Assembly (NCBI RefSeq): GCF_022436675.1 | Contig: NZ_JAKUJZ010000002.1 | Coordinates: 188,655 to 252,654, forward strand | Direction: 5' to 3' | DNA from: Rheinheimera hassiensis | GTDB lineage: Bacteria > Pseudomonadota > Gammaproteobacteria > Enterobacterales > Alteromonadaceae | DNA length: 64,000 nucleotides | Shown: positions 1 to 9,288 of the stretch, in pieces | Layout: each line of letters begins with the position of its first letter | Position numbering within the stretch: position 1 is the stretch's first letter | The notes under the pieces: generated by a model | Database searches by the model: none | Told to the model about the DNA's origin: nothing | What the model saw: the letters and a program-made list of their open reading frames with translations, nothing else | Translations under genes and position numbers: made by a program

Positions 1-32
1 GGGCGGTGCTCTCCCAGCTGAGCTAACAATCC
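1..32 (-). tRNA. tRNA-Val, 5' part, cut by window edge
   Basis: Only the 5' acceptor strand, the D arm and the start of the anticodon stem are in the window. The 32 bases are identical to the matching part of the complete tRNA-Val at 141-216, so this is another gene of the same cluster that runs off the left edge. The anticodon itself is outside the window; identity as valine rests on the match to the neighbour. Confidence 0.85.
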
Positions 33-58
33 ATGGGATAAGTCTTTTACATCAAATT

Positions 59-121
59 TGGTGGATTGTACTGGGTTTTAATCAGTGTCCACCGTCTCGT
101 CGTGAAGAGCGGGCGGTGCTT
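59..121 (-). pseudogene. degenerate tRNA-Val copy
   Basis: On the minus strand this stretch ends with the same CCA, acceptor strand and T stem (TGGTGGATTGTACTGGGTT on the plus strand) as the intact tRNA-Val at 141-216. The T loop then has substitutions, the anticodon region is scrambled, and the sequence loses match after a GGGCGGTGCT segment, so no D arm can form. It sits between the partial and the intact gene, with similar short spacers on both sides, which suggests a tandem tRNA-Val unit that decayed or recombined. It is probably not functional. Confidence 0.65.
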
Positions 122-140
122 TTCATGATAAGACATCAAG

Positions 141-216
141 TGGTGGATTGTACTGGGTTCGAACCAGTGACCCCCGCCTTGTAAGGGCGGTGCTCTCCCA
201 GCTGAGCTAACAATCC
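141..216 (-). tRNA. tRNA-Val (anticodon UAC)
   Basis: The reverse complement folds as a complete 76-nt tRNA: a seven-base acceptor stem (GGATTGT with ACAATCC), discriminator A and encoded CCA, D arm GCTCAGCTGGGAGAGC, anticodon loop CTTACAA with anticodon TAC, and T loop TTCGAAC. It reads GUN valine codons. A tRNA-Val cluster next to gltX is also found in E. coli (valU-X-Y), so the setting is a conserved one. It is transcribed away from gltX. Confidence 0.95.
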
Positions 217-416
217 ACGCTGTTTGATGGCGCTCATTATAGGGAGCATGAAAAAGCTGTCAACATTATTTTGGCAATTGTGGTTTGCCTGCTGCAAAAG
301 TAAACATTCTGCCGTGCTTTAACGCAAAACAGATGCAGCCGCTCCGCCTTAGCGGGTGCATCCGGCGCGCGGCATTGTTACAATAGCCGCCATTATTGCA
401 CTATGATGGATAAACT

Positions 417-1835
417 ATGTCTCTTGTTACCCGTTTTGCTCCTAGCCCAACCGGTTATTTACACGTTGGTGGCGCCCGTACCGCCTTGTTCAGCTGGTTA
501 TATGCCAAAAAGAAGGGCGGCAAATTTATTTTGCGTATTGAAGATACCGACTTAGAGCGTTCTACCCAAGAATCGGTTGATGCCATTTTAGAAGGCATGA
601 GCTGGCTGGGGCTGGATTACGACGAAGGCCCGTATTACCAAACCAAGCGTTTTGATTTATATAAAGAAGTGGTAGCGCAGCTGGTGGCTGACGGTAAAGC
701 CTATAAGTGTTTTTGCACCATAGAAGAAGTTGACGCTATGCGCGAAGCGCAAACGGCCGCCGGTGAAAAACCGCGTTATAACGGTATGTGGCGTGACCGT
801 ACCGATCATCCGGCGGATAAACCCTTCGTGATCCGTTTTAAAAACCCGCAAAGCGGCACTGTGGTCATCGATGATTTAATTAAAGGCCGCATTGAAATTG
901 CCAACAGCGAGCTGGACGATTTAATTATCGCCCGCAGCGACGGTACACCAACTTATAACCTTACCGTGGTGGTTGACGACTGGAAAATGGGCATTACCCA
1001 TGTGATCCGCGGCGATGACCATGTTAATAACACGCCAAGGCAGATGAATATTCTGGCCGCGTTGGGTGCAGATATTCCCAAATATGCCCATGTGCCAATG
1101 ATTCTGGGCGATGATGGCAAGCGCTTATCCAAACGCCACGGCGCTGTGGGCGTAATGCAATACCGCGACAACGGCTTTTTACCCGAGGCCTTGCTGAACT
1201 ATTTAGTGCGTTTGGGCTGGTCACATGGCGACCAGGAGATTTTCAGCAAAGACGAGTTAGTGCAGCTGTTTGACCTGGATAGCTGTAACCGCGCGCCGTC
1301 GGCATTTAACACCGATAAACTGATTTGGCTAAACCAGCACTATATGAAAACCCTGCCAGCAGAGCAGGTAGCAGCGCAGCTGCAGTGGCATATTGCGGAG
1401 CAAGAGCTGGATATCAGCAATGGCCCGGCGTTAACTGAACTGGTGAAAGCTCAGGCTGAGCGGGTAAAAACACTTAAAGAAATGGTTGAAGTAAGCCGCT
1501 ATTTCTATGAGGACTTCAGTGAATTTGATGCTGATGCTGCAAAAAAACATTTACGTCCGGTCGCATTGGAACCTTTGCAGGCCGTTGCAGCCAAACTGGA
1601 AGCATTAAGCGACTGGTCAGTATCGGCCATTCACGATGCGATAAACGCCACGGCGGAGCAGCTGGGTGTGGGCATGGGCAAAATTGGTATGCCGCTGCGG
1701 GTGGCGGTAACCGGTGGCGGAAATTCTCCGGCTTTGGATATTACGCTGGCGTTGATTGGCAAAACACGCAGTCTGGCGCGGTTGCAAAATGCGATTACAA
1801 CTGTGCAGCAACGCGCGGCGCAAACAGAGCAATAA
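417..1835 (+). CDS. gltX: glutamate--tRNA ligase
   Basis: Class I aminoacyl-tRNA synthetase that charges tRNA-Glu in the cytoplasm. The 472-aa length is normal for the bacterial enzyme. The N-terminal Rossmann domain starts with [14 protein letters not shown], which contains the HIGH-type motif, and the KMSKS-type loop appears as KRLSKR at residues 235-240. The C-terminal helical anticodon-binding domain is complete. The ATG at 417 lets the protein start right at the conserved N-terminus ([13 protein letters not shown]). It stands alone, divergent from the tRNA-Val genes. Confidence 0.97.
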   Translation: MSLVTRFAPSPTGYLHVGGARTALFSWLYAKKKGGKFILRIEDTDLERSTQESVDAILEGMSWLGLDYDEGPYYQTKRFDLYKEVVAQLVADGKAYKCFCTIEEVDAMREAQTAAGEKPRYNGMWRDRTDHPADKPFVIRFKNPQSGTVVIDDLIKGRIEIANSELDDLIIARSDGTPTYNLTVVVDDWKMGITHVIRGDDHVNNTPRQMNILAALGADIPKYAHVPMILGDDGKRLSKRHGAVGVMQYRDNGFLPEALLNYLVRLGWSHGDQEIFSKDELVQLFDLDSCNRAPSAFNTDKLIWLNQHYMKTLPAEQVAAQLQWHIAEQELDISNGPALTELVKAQAERVKTLKEMVEVSRYFYEDFSEFDADAAKKHLRPVALEPLQAVAAKLEALSDWSVSAIHDAINATAEQLGVGMGKIGMPLRVAVTGGGNSPALDITLALIGKTRSLARLQNAITTVQQRAAQTEQ

Positions 1836-1994
1836 GCGTTAAAAGCCCGGATAACCCGGTTCAGTCTCACTGGGCAGGGTTATGTTGGCTGATACAATAA
1901 AAAAGCCGAAAGGCAGGGAACAAATAATAACAACCGGGATGGCAATATAACTCATGGGTAACTAATCATACAAAAGGAGTGACCAGACGGAATA

Positions 1995-2792
1995 ATGCCT
2001 TCTTTTTACAAAGGTATCAGCGCTGTGCTGATGCTTTGCTTGTATGGGGTACAAGCGAGCGAAATAGAACACTTGCCCAGTAGCGAAGAGCCACTGCAGC
2101 CGATAGGCTTCTTTGGCACCGTGACAGGTGATGTGGAGCTGGGGTTTTTGCTGACATCAGGCAATACTGACTCTTTTGCTATTCGGGCAAACAGTGAACT
2201 GGTGCATGAGCTGGAATATTTTCGTAACCGGTATCAGTTGCAAAGCCTGTTGCAAAAAAATAACGTGACCAATGCCAGCACCGGTGACAAAAACCAGGTT
2301 ACCACAGCCAGCCGTTATGGTTTTACCGGCCAGAGCAACTACAAAATTGTTACTGGCAGGAAAACGGTGTTTGGTCGTGGTGCTTATCTGCACGATAAGT
2401 TTGGTGCGTTTACAGAGCAGGCTTCTTTGGTGGTGGGGTATGGTAACCGGCTTTATGAAAAACAAAGCGATTACTTTGATCTGGAAACCGGCCCCGGTTT
2501 CGGTCATCAGGAAGCGGCGTCGGGTAACGCCAACACCGGCCTGATCTGGTATCTGGCGGCGAATCTGGATTATCAGTTGTACGATACCACTAAGTTTCGC
2601 CAGGCACTGGAAGGCACTATGTCACTAAATGGTGAAAACTCTACCCTGCTAAGCCGCAGCAGTTTGACTGCTCAGTTGGCAGGCAGCCTGTCAATGCGGT
2701 TTAATTTTGTGCTGAAGTTTAACTCTGATCCAGAAGGGGAGCGTAAGCAGATGGACACTGAAACGTCAGCTTCGCTGGTGTATACGTTCTGA
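1995..2792 (+). CDS. DUF481 family outer-membrane protein
   Basis: The 265-aa product has a signal peptide (hydrophobic residues about 7-19, cleavage near Ala-Ser 22-23), followed by alternating beta-strand sequence that ends in an aromatic C-terminal residue (SLVYTF), typical of an outer-membrane barrel. The segment GDVELGFLLTSGNTDSFAI is characteristic of DUF481 (YdiY-like, sometimes called salt-induced outer-membrane protein). Function is not established. The start ATG is preceded by AAGGAGT about 14 bases upstream, a rather long spacing. A terminator follows immediately. Confidence 0.8.
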   Translation: MPSFYKGISAVLMLCLYGVQASEIEHLPSSEEPLQPIGFFGTVTGDVELGFLLTSGNTDSFAIRANSELVHELEYFRNRYQLQSLLQKNNVTNASTGDKNQVTTASRYGFTGQSNYKIVTGRKTVFGRGAYLHDKFGAFTEQASLVVGYGNRLYEKQSDYFDLETGPGFGHQEAASGNANTGLIWYLAANLDYQLYDTTKFRQALEGTMSLNGENSTLLSRSSLTAQLAGSLSMRFNFVLKFNSDPEGERKQMDTETSASLVYTF

Positions 2793-2795
2793 TGT

Positions 2796-2822
2796 AAAAA
2801 GCCGGTGAAAACCGGCTTTTTT
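2796..2822. terminator. bidirectional intrinsic terminator
   Basis: AAAAAGCCGGT, a short loop and ACCGGCTTTTTT form a stem flanked by A and T runs on both sides. It lies between the ends of the convergent DUF481 gene and serA, so it probably stops transcription from both. Confidence 0.85.
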
Positions 2823-2847
2823 GTCTTTGAGTTTTACTGCCGAAAAA

Positions 2848-4074
2848 TCAGTGTAATACGCGGGCGCGTAAGGTTCCCGGTATGGTTTTTAACTCGTTCA
2901 GTGCCTGCTCTACATCGTCTGAATCAATATCAATGACGACATAACCTATATCAGCATTCGTTTGCAGGTACTGGCCGGCAATATTGATATTCAGCCGGGC
3001 AAAAGCTTCGTTAATCTTGGTCAGTACACCGGGTTGGTTTTTATGCACATGCAACAAGCGCGAACGGCCTCTATGTTCTGGCAGTGAAACTTCGGGGAAA
3101 TTCACTGCAGACAGGGTTGAGCCATTGTCGCTGTATTTCACCATTTTACCGGCTACTTCAAAGCCAATATTCTCCTGTGCTTCCTGGGTTGAGCCACCGA
3201 TGTGCGGTGTCAGGATCACGTTGTCAAAGGCACGCAGTGGCGAGATAAACTCTTCGTCGTTACCTTTAGGCTCAACCGGAAACACATCAATAGCGGCACC
3301 AGCCAGCTTTTTGCTATGCAGCGTCTCAGTTAACGCATCAATATCCAGCACAGTACCGCGCGAGGCATTAATTAAAATACTGCCAGGTTTCATTAACTCA
3401 AGTTCGGCTTCACCAATCATGTTTTTGGTTTGCGGGGTCTCTGGCACATGCAGGCTTATTACGTCTGATGTTTTTAGCAAGGTGCCAAAATTTACCTGAG
3501 TGGCATTACCCAGCACCAGCTTGTCTTCTATATCGTAAAACTGCACCCGCATACCGATATTCTCGGCCATAATGCTTAGCTGAGTGCCGATATGGCCATA
3601 ACCGATAATGCCGAGGGTTTTACCACGCGCTTCAAAAGAGTTATTCGCCGTTTTTTGCCATTCACCACGGTGGGCGGCGGCGTTACGCTGCGGAATACCG
3701 CGCAGCAACATAATAATTTGCCCTAAAACCAGCTCGGCTACCGAGCGGGTGTTGGAGAACGGCGCATTAAATACCGGGATAGCGCGTTTTAATGCTGCGG
3801 TTAAATCTACCTGATTGGTTCCGATACAAAAACAACCAATAGCGACCAGCTTGCCGGCGGCCTCCAGTACTTTTTCTGTCAGTTGGGTGCGCGAGCGGAT
3901 CCCGATAAAGTGGGCATCTTTAATGCGTTCGATCAGCTCGTCTTCCGGCAGGGAGGTTTTTAAATACTCAATATTGCTATAGCCCTGATTTTTAAAACTT
4001 TGCACGGCGCTTTGGTGCAAGCCTTCTAATAACAATATCTTAATTTTGTCTTTGGCCAGCGAAAATTTTTCCAT
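2848..4074 (-). CDS. serA: D-3-phosphoglycerate dehydrogenase
   Basis: Oxidises 3-phosphoglycerate to 3-phosphohydroxypyruvate with NAD, the first step of serine synthesis. The product aligns along its length with E. coli SerA: substrate domain with IGIRSRTQLT, nucleotide-binding loop GIIGYGHIGTQL near residues 155-166, catalytic HIGGSTQEA region, and a C-terminal ACT domain (from about residue 335) that binds serine in the family. I chose the ATG at 4074 (408 aa) rather than a TTG five codons upstream because an SD-like GAAGAGA precedes it and the length fits the family. Serine also feeds the glycine cleavage genes further along the window. Confidence 0.95.
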   Translation of the reverse strand: MEKFSLAKDKIKILLLEGLHQSAVQSFKNQGYSNIEYLKTSLPEDELIERIKDAHFIGIRSRTQLTEKVLEAAGKLVAIGCFCIGTNQVDLTAALKRAIPVFNAPFSNTRSVAELVLGQIIMLLRGIPQRNAAAHRGEWQKTANNSFEARGKTLGIIGYGHIGTQLSIMAENIGMRVQFYDIEDKLVLGNATQVNFGTLLKTSDVISLHVPETPQTKNMIGEAELELMKPGSILINASRGTVLDIDALTETLHSKKLAGAAIDVFPVEPKGNDEEFISPLRAFDNVILTPHIGGSTQEAQENIGFEVAGKMVKYSDNGSTLSAVNFPEVSLPEHRGRSRLLHVHKNQPGVLTKINEAFARLNINIAGQYLQTNADIGYVVIDIDSDDVEQALNELKTIPGTLRARVLH

Positions 4075-4156
4075 GTCACGTCTCTTCAATAAATTAAAAA
4101 TAAAATCAGTTGGTTAGTTATTGTTGTTATAGTTTTTCGTGGCCTTGAGCTGTTAT

Positions 4157-4813
4157 TTAGCGAATAACCTGTGTACCTGTGGCACTGCCTACCAATACCA
4201 TGTCGGCAGCGCGCTGCGCAAAGATGCCATTGGTGACTACGCCGACAATATTATTAATTTGTTGCTCCAATACCAGTGGCTCAGTAATAGCTAAATCGTG
4301 TACATCGAGGATCATATTGCCGTTATCGGTGATCACACCGGCACGTAATACCGGCCGGCCACCCAGCTTACTTAGCTCACGCGCCACATAGCTGCTGGCC
4401 ATTGGGATCACTTCTACAGGCAACGGAAATTTACCCAGCACTTCAACCTGTTTGCTTTGATCAACAATGCAAATAAAGGTATCGGCGACAGCCGCCACGA
4501 TTTTTTCACGGGTAAGGGCAGCACCGCCACCTTTAATCATATGTTTTTGCGCGTTTATTTCATCGGCACCGTCAACGTAAACACTAAAACTGTCAATGCT
4601 GTTTAAATCCAGCACCTCGATACCCAGTGCTTTGAGTTTTTCGGAAGATTGTACCGAGCTGGACACCGCACCTTTAATGTCATACTTAATGCTGGCCAGG
4701 GCGTCGATAAAATGATTTACCGTAGAGCCGGTGCCCACGCCAACCACGGTATTACGCGGGATAAACTCCAGCGCAGCCCAGGCGGCATTTTTCTTCATTT
4801 CATCTTGTGTCAT
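4157..4813 (-). CDS. rpiA: ribose-5-phosphate isomerase A
   Basis: Interconverts ribose 5-phosphate and ribulose 5-phosphate in the pentose phosphate pathway. The phosphate-binding GVGTGST loop, DGADEI (Asp81, Asp84) and [11 protein letters not shown] (Lys94, Glu103) match the active-site residues of E. coli RpiA at the same numbering when the ATG at 4813 is used, giving 218 aa. That ATG has TTGGAA six bases upstream; an in-frame ATG at 4831 lacks a clear ribosome site. It is co-directional with serA, 82 bases away, as in the conserved neighbourhood. Confidence 0.94.
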   Translation of the reverse strand: MTQDEMKKNAAWAALEFIPRNTVVGVGTGSTVNHFIDALASIKYDIKGAVSSSVQSSEKLKALGIEVLDLNSIDSFSVYVDGADEINAQKHMIKGGGAALTREKIVAAVADTFICIVDQSKQVEVLGKFPLPVEVIPMASSYVARELSKLGGRPVLRAGVITDNGNMILDVHDLAITEPLVLEQQINNIVGVVTNGIFAQRAADMVLVGSATGTQVIR

Positions 4814-4952
4814 CAGCTGTTCCAAATTCATTTAGCCATACAGATGGATATTATATCGAAAGGGCCTGCCGACAAAAGGGCAAAAACGGAAAAAGGCAAA
4901 ACTGTTTTACAGCATGGGTTAGGTGTATATGTCGCCGGCCACAATACGCCCT

Positions 4953-5016
4953 CTGGCTCGCCACAGCAACTCGCCCTAATGCCTGCGGCAGGGCTCAGAC
5001 ACTCTGTGGCGACCAG
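4953..5016. repeat. nested stem-loop in rpiA-fau gap
   Basis: CTGGCTCGCCACAG and CTGTGGCGACCAG pair across a 64-base span with small bulges, and the inside folds again (GCCCT with AGGGC, and GCC-GCA-GGC at the tip). Followed on the minus strand only by distant T runs, so it is not a typical terminator. It could be an untranslated RNA structure or a REP-like palindrome; no function is shown. Confidence 0.45.
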
Positions 5017-5058
5017 ACCGCGTTTCTGGCCTGCTTTCTTGGGTTAAGCCTTAAGCAC

Positions 5059-5679
5059 TCAGCGAAAATCAAAATATTTCCCCGGCGTAATAATCTGCTT
5101 TAACGGAATATCCCAGGCCTCACCTGGCACGGCATCTACCTGCTGGCAGTTATGCGCCAGACCGATAACCTGACAGTGGCTTTCAGGCGGCAGTTGCGAC
5201 AAAGTGCGATCATAAAAACCGCCACCCATACCCAGGCGGTTACCGGCTGCATCAAAGGCGACCAATGGCGTAAAAATAATATCCAGTTGCTGCAGCGGTA
5301 TCAGTCGGTGGCAGGCTGGAAAAGGCTCTGGTATGCCAAATTTATTCGGGGAGAGCAAGGTGTCTTTATCGTAGCGCACAAACAACAAATAACCGGCTAC
5401 AAACGGATGCAACACCGGCAAATACACGCTTTTGCCCAACTGCCATAGGGCCTGAATAAGCGGATAGGTATCCAGCTCGCCGTCATTGGCTAAATACAAC
5501 GCTATATGCTGGCCTGGCGCAATAATATCGCTGGCGAGCACCTTTGCGGCTAAATCAGTAGCAGCTTGTTGCTGGGCCCCGGCGCTTAGCTGTTGCCGCC
5601 TTTTACGGATCAGACTTCTGAGTTGTTGGCGCTGGCTTGTTGTATCGGGCAAAACAGAGTTCAGTGTGGCGGTAGTCAT
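5059..5679 (-). CDS. fau: 5-formyltetrahydrofolate cyclo-ligase
   Basis: ATP-dependent conversion of 5-formyl-THF to 5,10-methenyl-THF, recycling a folate form produced as a by-product of serine/glycine one-carbon metabolism. The 206-aa protein has the basic N-terminal region (RSLIRKRRQQL), and the family motif RLGMGGGFYDR at residues 148-158 that forms the ATP/folate site. The gene lies just downstream of 6S RNA on the same strand, the same arrangement as ssrS-ygfA in E. coli, so it is likely co-transcribed with the 6S RNA precursor. Confidence 0.93.
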   Translation of the reverse strand: MTTATLNSVLPDTTSQRQQLRSLIRKRRQQLSAGAQQQAATDLAAKVLASDIIAPGQHIALYLANDGELDTYPLIQALWQLGKSVYLPVLHPFVAGYLLFVRYDKDTLLSPNKFGIPEPFPACHRLIPLQQLDIIFTPLVAFDAAGNRLGMGGGFYDRTLSQLPPESHCQVIGLAHNCQQVDAVPGEAWDIPLKQIITPGKYFDFR

Positions 5680-5716
5680 ATAATTGAGTATGCCTGAACG
5701 GTGGCAGAATAAAAGA

Positions 5717-5899
5717 GGTTCTCCAAATTGCCGTGTCTGGTGTTAGCCCTTGAACCATAGGTTCAAGGCGGGAGTCAGATGGCTGCCTCAGGCTTCCCGG
5801 TACGGGCCGGGCTTGCACACTGGCAGCGCAGAAGAATCCCTATGTAAAAACAATTATCGGCTCAGGGACATCCACCTGATCACCAACAATCCAGAGAAC
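5717..5899 (-). ncRNA. ssrS: 6S RNA
   Basis: The reverse complement contains hallmark 6S RNA stretches shared with E. coli: CCCTGAGCCGATA near the 5' part and CCTTGAACC-(TAT)-GGTTCAAGGG near the 3' part. The two ends (TGTTCTCTGGATTG and CAATTTGGAGAACC) pair to close the long hairpin whose central bulge mimics an open promoter and traps sigma-70 RNA polymerase. The estimated length of about 183 nt matches E. coli (184). Its position directly upstream of fau is the conserved one. End points are inferred from the closing stem. Confidence 0.92.
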
Positions 5900-6095
5900 A
5901 GGCTTGAGTATAACACCGCAGTTTGCCTTGTATAAGGTTATTCATCGCAGTTTTGTGCCTGCGGATGTTAGTTGCATGGTTTTTCAGCAACTTTTGTTTA
6001 CGCTTTACGCCATGATTAAAACTGCAGTGCGAAGGTTGGCGCTTTTTCGCCGGGGTGGTAGCATAAAGGCAGGTAATCACAGCACGAACAGTTAT

Positions 6096-6677
6096 ATGAG
6101 CAGCCCTTTTTTATTAAGCTACGACGAGTGGACCTACAAGCTGGATCAGGCTTATGTTATGGCGTCTGCAGCCGAAGTACACGGTTTAATTGCCGGTTTG
6201 TTAAGCGCCGGAGTAGAGCCCGACGCACAACAACTGCTGCCGGTGCTGCACGATTTTCTCAATGATGGCCAGGCATTACCAGCAGATGTAAAACAGCATG
6301 TGGCAAGCTTAATTGACGTTACCCACAAAGAGCTGGCGCAAAACGATTTTAGCTTCAGCATGTTACTACCAAGTGACGACGACAGCCTGCCAGAGCGCCT
6401 TGACGCCATGGTAGAATGGACCCAGGCATTTTTGGTTGGCTTTGCTGTACAGCAAACCGATTTGTCGCTGGTATCAGATGATGTGCGCGAAGCACTGGAT
6501 CAACTGAGCGAAGTTACCCGTATTGATATTCACACCACCGATGATGGCAGCAGCGAGGAAAACGAAGAAGCATATTTTCTGGTGCTGGAACATATCCGTA
6601 TTATGGCGCTGGCCTGCTACACCGAAGTGGGGCAGAAATTTAGCCCTAAACCGGTCGGCAATAAGACATTACATTAA
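6096..6677 (+). CDS. ygfB: UPF0149 family protein YgfB
   Basis: The 193-aa, acidic, mainly helical protein belongs to the YgfB/UPF0149 family (E. coli YgfB is 192 aa). Typical elements are AAEVHGLIAGLLSAG near residues 25-39, the WTQAFLVGF segment, and the C-terminal EAYFLVLEHIRIM. Its biochemical role is unclear in general. The open frame extends further upstream to 5904, but that part covers the region beside the 6S RNA gene and is not conserved; the ATG at 6096 gives the family length. The TAA is followed at once by the ATG of ubiH, so the genes are coupled. Confidence 0.88.
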   Translation: MSSPFLLSYDEWTYKLDQAYVMASAAEVHGLIAGLLSAGVEPDAQQLLPVLHDFLNDGQALPADVKQHVASLIDVTHKELAQNDFSFSMLLPSDDDSLPERLDAMVEWTQAFLVGFAVQQTDLSLVSDDVREALDQLSEVTRIDIHTTDDGSSEENEEAYFLVLEHIRIMALACYTEVGQKFSPKPVGNKTLH

Positions 6678-7874
6678 ATGACACAGACTGCTGTAACTTC
6701 AGATCTCCCGCTGTTTGATATAGTGATCAGTGGCGGCGGCATGGCCGGTAGCACTTTGGCCTGGGCGTTACTGCAGGCTAACCCGGCACTTAAGCTGGCA
6801 ATTATTGAACAGCAGGCTGAAACAATCAGCCAGGCCAGTTTTGACAGTCGCAGCATAGCGCTGGCCGCAGCCAGTGTTAATTTGCTGCAGCAATGGGGGT
6901 TATGGGCAGACATTAAGCCCAAAGCCTGTGCTATTGAGCATATTCACGTATCTGATCGCGGCCATTTCGGTAAAACCCGGCTTGGTGCGGCGGAATATCA
7001 GCAACAGGCGCTGGGTTATGTGCTGGAAGTAGAGCATTTAGGCGCGCTGCTGTCAGAAAAACTGGCAGGCTATAAACAGTTGCAACGCTTTGCCCCCAAT
7101 ACCCTGACGGCAATAACGCCAACTCAACAACAGCAGGTGCTGACATTAAATGATGGCACAGTACTGCAAGCTAAATTACTGCTGATTGCCGAAGGTGGTT
7201 TATCGCCCAGCCGCAGCATGGCAGGTTTTAGTGTGCTGGAGCGTCAGTATCAGCAGCATGCTGTGATTGCCAATCTGGCATTAGCACAGGGGCACCAGCA
7301 CACAGCCTTTGAGCGTTTTACTGAACATGGCCCCATCGCATTATTACCGCTTACCAGCCAGCGCTATTCGCTGGTATATACCGCCACACCGGATGAAGCA
7401 GATAGATTAATGCGGCTTAATGACACTGCTTTTGTAGCACAGGTACAGCAGGCATTTGGCTACCGCGCCGGTATCTTCAGTGGGGCAGGAAAGCGGGCTA
7501 GCTACCCGCTTAGTTTACGTGTCAGCGGCGATATAGTGCGCCATCGTACGGCGCTGTTAGGTAACAGTTTGCATAATGTGCACCCGATAGCCGGCCAGGG
7601 CTTTAACCTGGCACTGCGCGATATTGCTGAGCTGGTACGTCAGGTTAGCGCCGCGCCGCACGATATTGGCGGTTATGCTATGCTGCGCGCCTACCAGCAG
7701 GCCCGCCAGCTAGATATCAACACCGTAACCACCGCCACCGATGCTTTGGTGCGTATTTTCTCTAACCGCTCGCGCTTAATGGCGCTGGCGCGTAACACCG
7801 GTTTACTGGCGATGACACTGTGCGATGAATTAAAACGCCCTGTGGCCGAACAGGCCATGGGGCTGCGGAGCTAA
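6678..7874 (+). CDS. ubiH: 2-octaprenyl-6-methoxyphenol hydroxylase
   Basis: FAD-dependent monooxygenase of aerobic ubiquinone synthesis. Visible motifs are the N-terminal FAD loop GGGMAGS (residues 19-25), the ALDVAH-type region replaced by the family's SFDSRSIAL, and the second FAD motif GNSLHNVHPIAGQGFNLALRD starting near residue 295. At 398 aa it has the usual length. It starts directly after the ygfB stop codon; in E. coli pepP lies between these two genes. The next gene, ubiI, follows after one base. Confidence 0.93.
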   Translation: MTQTAVTSDLPLFDIVISGGGMAGSTLAWALLQANPALKLAIIEQQAETISQASFDSRSIALAAASVNLLQQWGLWADIKPKACAIEHIHVSDRGHFGKTRLGAAEYQQQALGYVLEVEHLGALLSEKLAGYKQLQRFAPNTLTAITPTQQQQVLTLNDGTVLQAKLLLIAEGGLSPSRSMAGFSVLERQYQQHAVIANLALAQGHQHTAFERFTEHGPIALLPLTSQRYSLVYTATPDEADRLMRLNDTAFVAQVQQAFGYRAGIFSGAGKRASYPLSLRVSGDIVRHRTALLGNSLHNVHPIAGQGFNLALRDIAELVRQVSAAPHDIGGYAMLRAYQQARQLDINTVTTATDALVRIFSNRSRLMALARNTGLLAMTLCDELKRPVAEQAMGLRS

Positions 7875-7875
7875 A

Positions 7876-9099
7876 ATGCAAAATGTTGATATTACTATTG
7901 TCGGAGCCGGCAGCGCCGGGTTAACCCTGGCTTTGCTGCTGGCACCGCTTGGCCTGCAAATTGTTATATTGGAGCAGGGCGATGCGCCACATAGCAGCAA
8001 TATTAACCATCAGCGGGTTAGCGCGCTTAACCTGGCCTCTATGCGCGTGCTTAGCCATATTGGCGCCTGGCCAGCTATTGCCGCCACGGCACAAAGTTAT
8101 AACCGTATGCAGGTATGGGATGCTGACAGCTTTGCCAGAATTGAGTTTGATGCACAAGCTGAGCGTTTATCTGAACTTGGCTGGATTTGCGACAACGAGC
8201 AAGTGCGTGTGGCGCTGTATCAGCAATTACAGCAGCACACTAATGTACGCTTAGAGTTTAACTGCACGATCAACAGCCTGGCACAAAGCGAGCGCGATGT
8301 GCTGATTAATATTAACCAGCAGCAATTACTGCTAAGCCGCTTACTGGTAGGTGCTGATGGCGTAAATTCTATGGTGCGCACAACTATGCAGCTACCGCTT
8401 ACCCACTGGGATTATGAGCAGCAGGCTATTGTGGCAACCATTAACACCGCACAGCCACACGAGAGCACAGCAAGACAGGTGTTTTTACCGACCGGGCCGC
8501 TGGCGATGTTACCGCTGCCTGATCCACAGCAATGCTCTATTGTCTGGAGCTGCAACCCAGAGCGCGCTGCACAACTGCTGGCACTGGACCAGCATGGCTT
8601 TAACCAGGCCCTAACTGCTGCCAGTAACAGTGTGCTGGGTTTACTGCAACTGCATACTGAACCCAAAGCCTTTGGCCTGAAAATGCGTTATGCCAGTAGC
8701 TGGTTGCGCGGCCGGGTAGTGCTGGTAGCCGACGCCGCCCACAGTATTCATCCGTTGGCGGGGCAGGGCATGAATTTAGGCCTGATGGACGTTGCTGCAT
8801 TAGCAGAACTAATCAGTGAATATGTGAGTGACAATAAAGACTTTACCGACAACCGCCTGCTGCGCCGGTATGAGCGCTGGCGTAAGGCAGAAGCGCAAAC
8901 CCTGATTGCTGCGATGGAAGCTTTTAAGCGTGGTTTCAGTAATTCGCAGCCGTTGCTTAAGCTGGTAAGAGCTGTTGGCATGAGTGGTATTAATCAATTG
9001 CCGTGGTTAAAAGGTCAGATTATTGCCGCAGCCCTTGGTAACAGTGGCGACTTGCCTAAGCTTGCCCGGCCTCAGGCAAAAACTGCGCGTAGTGCCTGA
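7876..9099 (+). CDS. ubiI: ubiquinone hydroxylase UbiI/VisC type
   Basis: Paralogue of UbiH with the FAD loop GAGSAGL (residues 10-16) and the conserved ADAAHSIHPLAGQGMNLGLMD segment at about 285-305. Position next to ubiH identifies it as the UbiI (VisC) enzyme that hydroxylates C5 of the ubiquinone ring, although the UbiF class cannot be excluded by sequence reading alone. It follows ubiH with a single base between, so the two make one operon with ygfB. The 407-aa length is normal. Confidence 0.88.
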   Translation: MQNVDITIVGAGSAGLTLALLLAPLGLQIVILEQGDAPHSSNINHQRVSALNLASMRVLSHIGAWPAIAATAQSYNRMQVWDADSFARIEFDAQAERLSELGWICDNEQVRVALYQQLQQHTNVRLEFNCTINSLAQSERDVLININQQQLLLSRLLVGADGVNSMVRTTMQLPLTHWDYEQQAIVATINTAQPHESTARQVFLPTGPLAMLPLPDPQQCSIVWSCNPERAAQLLALDQHGFNQALTAASNSVLGLLQLHTEPKAFGLKMRYASSWLRGRVVLVADAAHSIHPLAGQGMNLGLMDVAALAELISEYVSDNKDFTDNRLLRRYERWRKAEAQTLIAAMEAFKRGFSNSQPLLKLVRAVGMSGINQLPWLKGQIIAAALGNSGDLPKLARPQAKTARSA

Positions 9100-9157
9100 G
9101 TTAGTTTTTTTGGTAATTACGGCCGTCGCATTACAAAAACTAATTAATCTGGGGCTG

Positions 9158-9184
9158 TTGGCAACGGAAGCCTTGCGTTATAAT
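9158..9184 (+). promoter_or_regulatory. putative sigma-70 promoter of gcvTHP
   Basis: A perfect TATAAT (9179-9184) lies about 105 bases before gcvT, with TTGGCA (9158-9163) upstream at a 15-base spacing, or TGTTGG at 17. A small GC hairpin (GGCGC/GCGCC) follows in the leader. I see no glycine riboswitch in this leader. Confidence 0.5.
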
Positions 9185-9288
9185 CCGAGCGCCTTTTTAT
9201 CCGCCGATGCTGCATAAGTTAATTAAAACTAAACAGCGGCGCTGAATTTCCGGCGCCATGCGGGCCTTACATTAAGCAGGACATAACA

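Noticed and set aside
5904..6095. N-terminal extension of ygfB
   Set aside because: It runs beside the 6S RNA gene start, adds 64 residues not present in the family and has no ribosome site.
9100..9288. Glycine riboswitch upstream of gcvT
   Set aside because: The leader has a promoter and one small GC hairpin but none of the conserved glycine aptamer segments.
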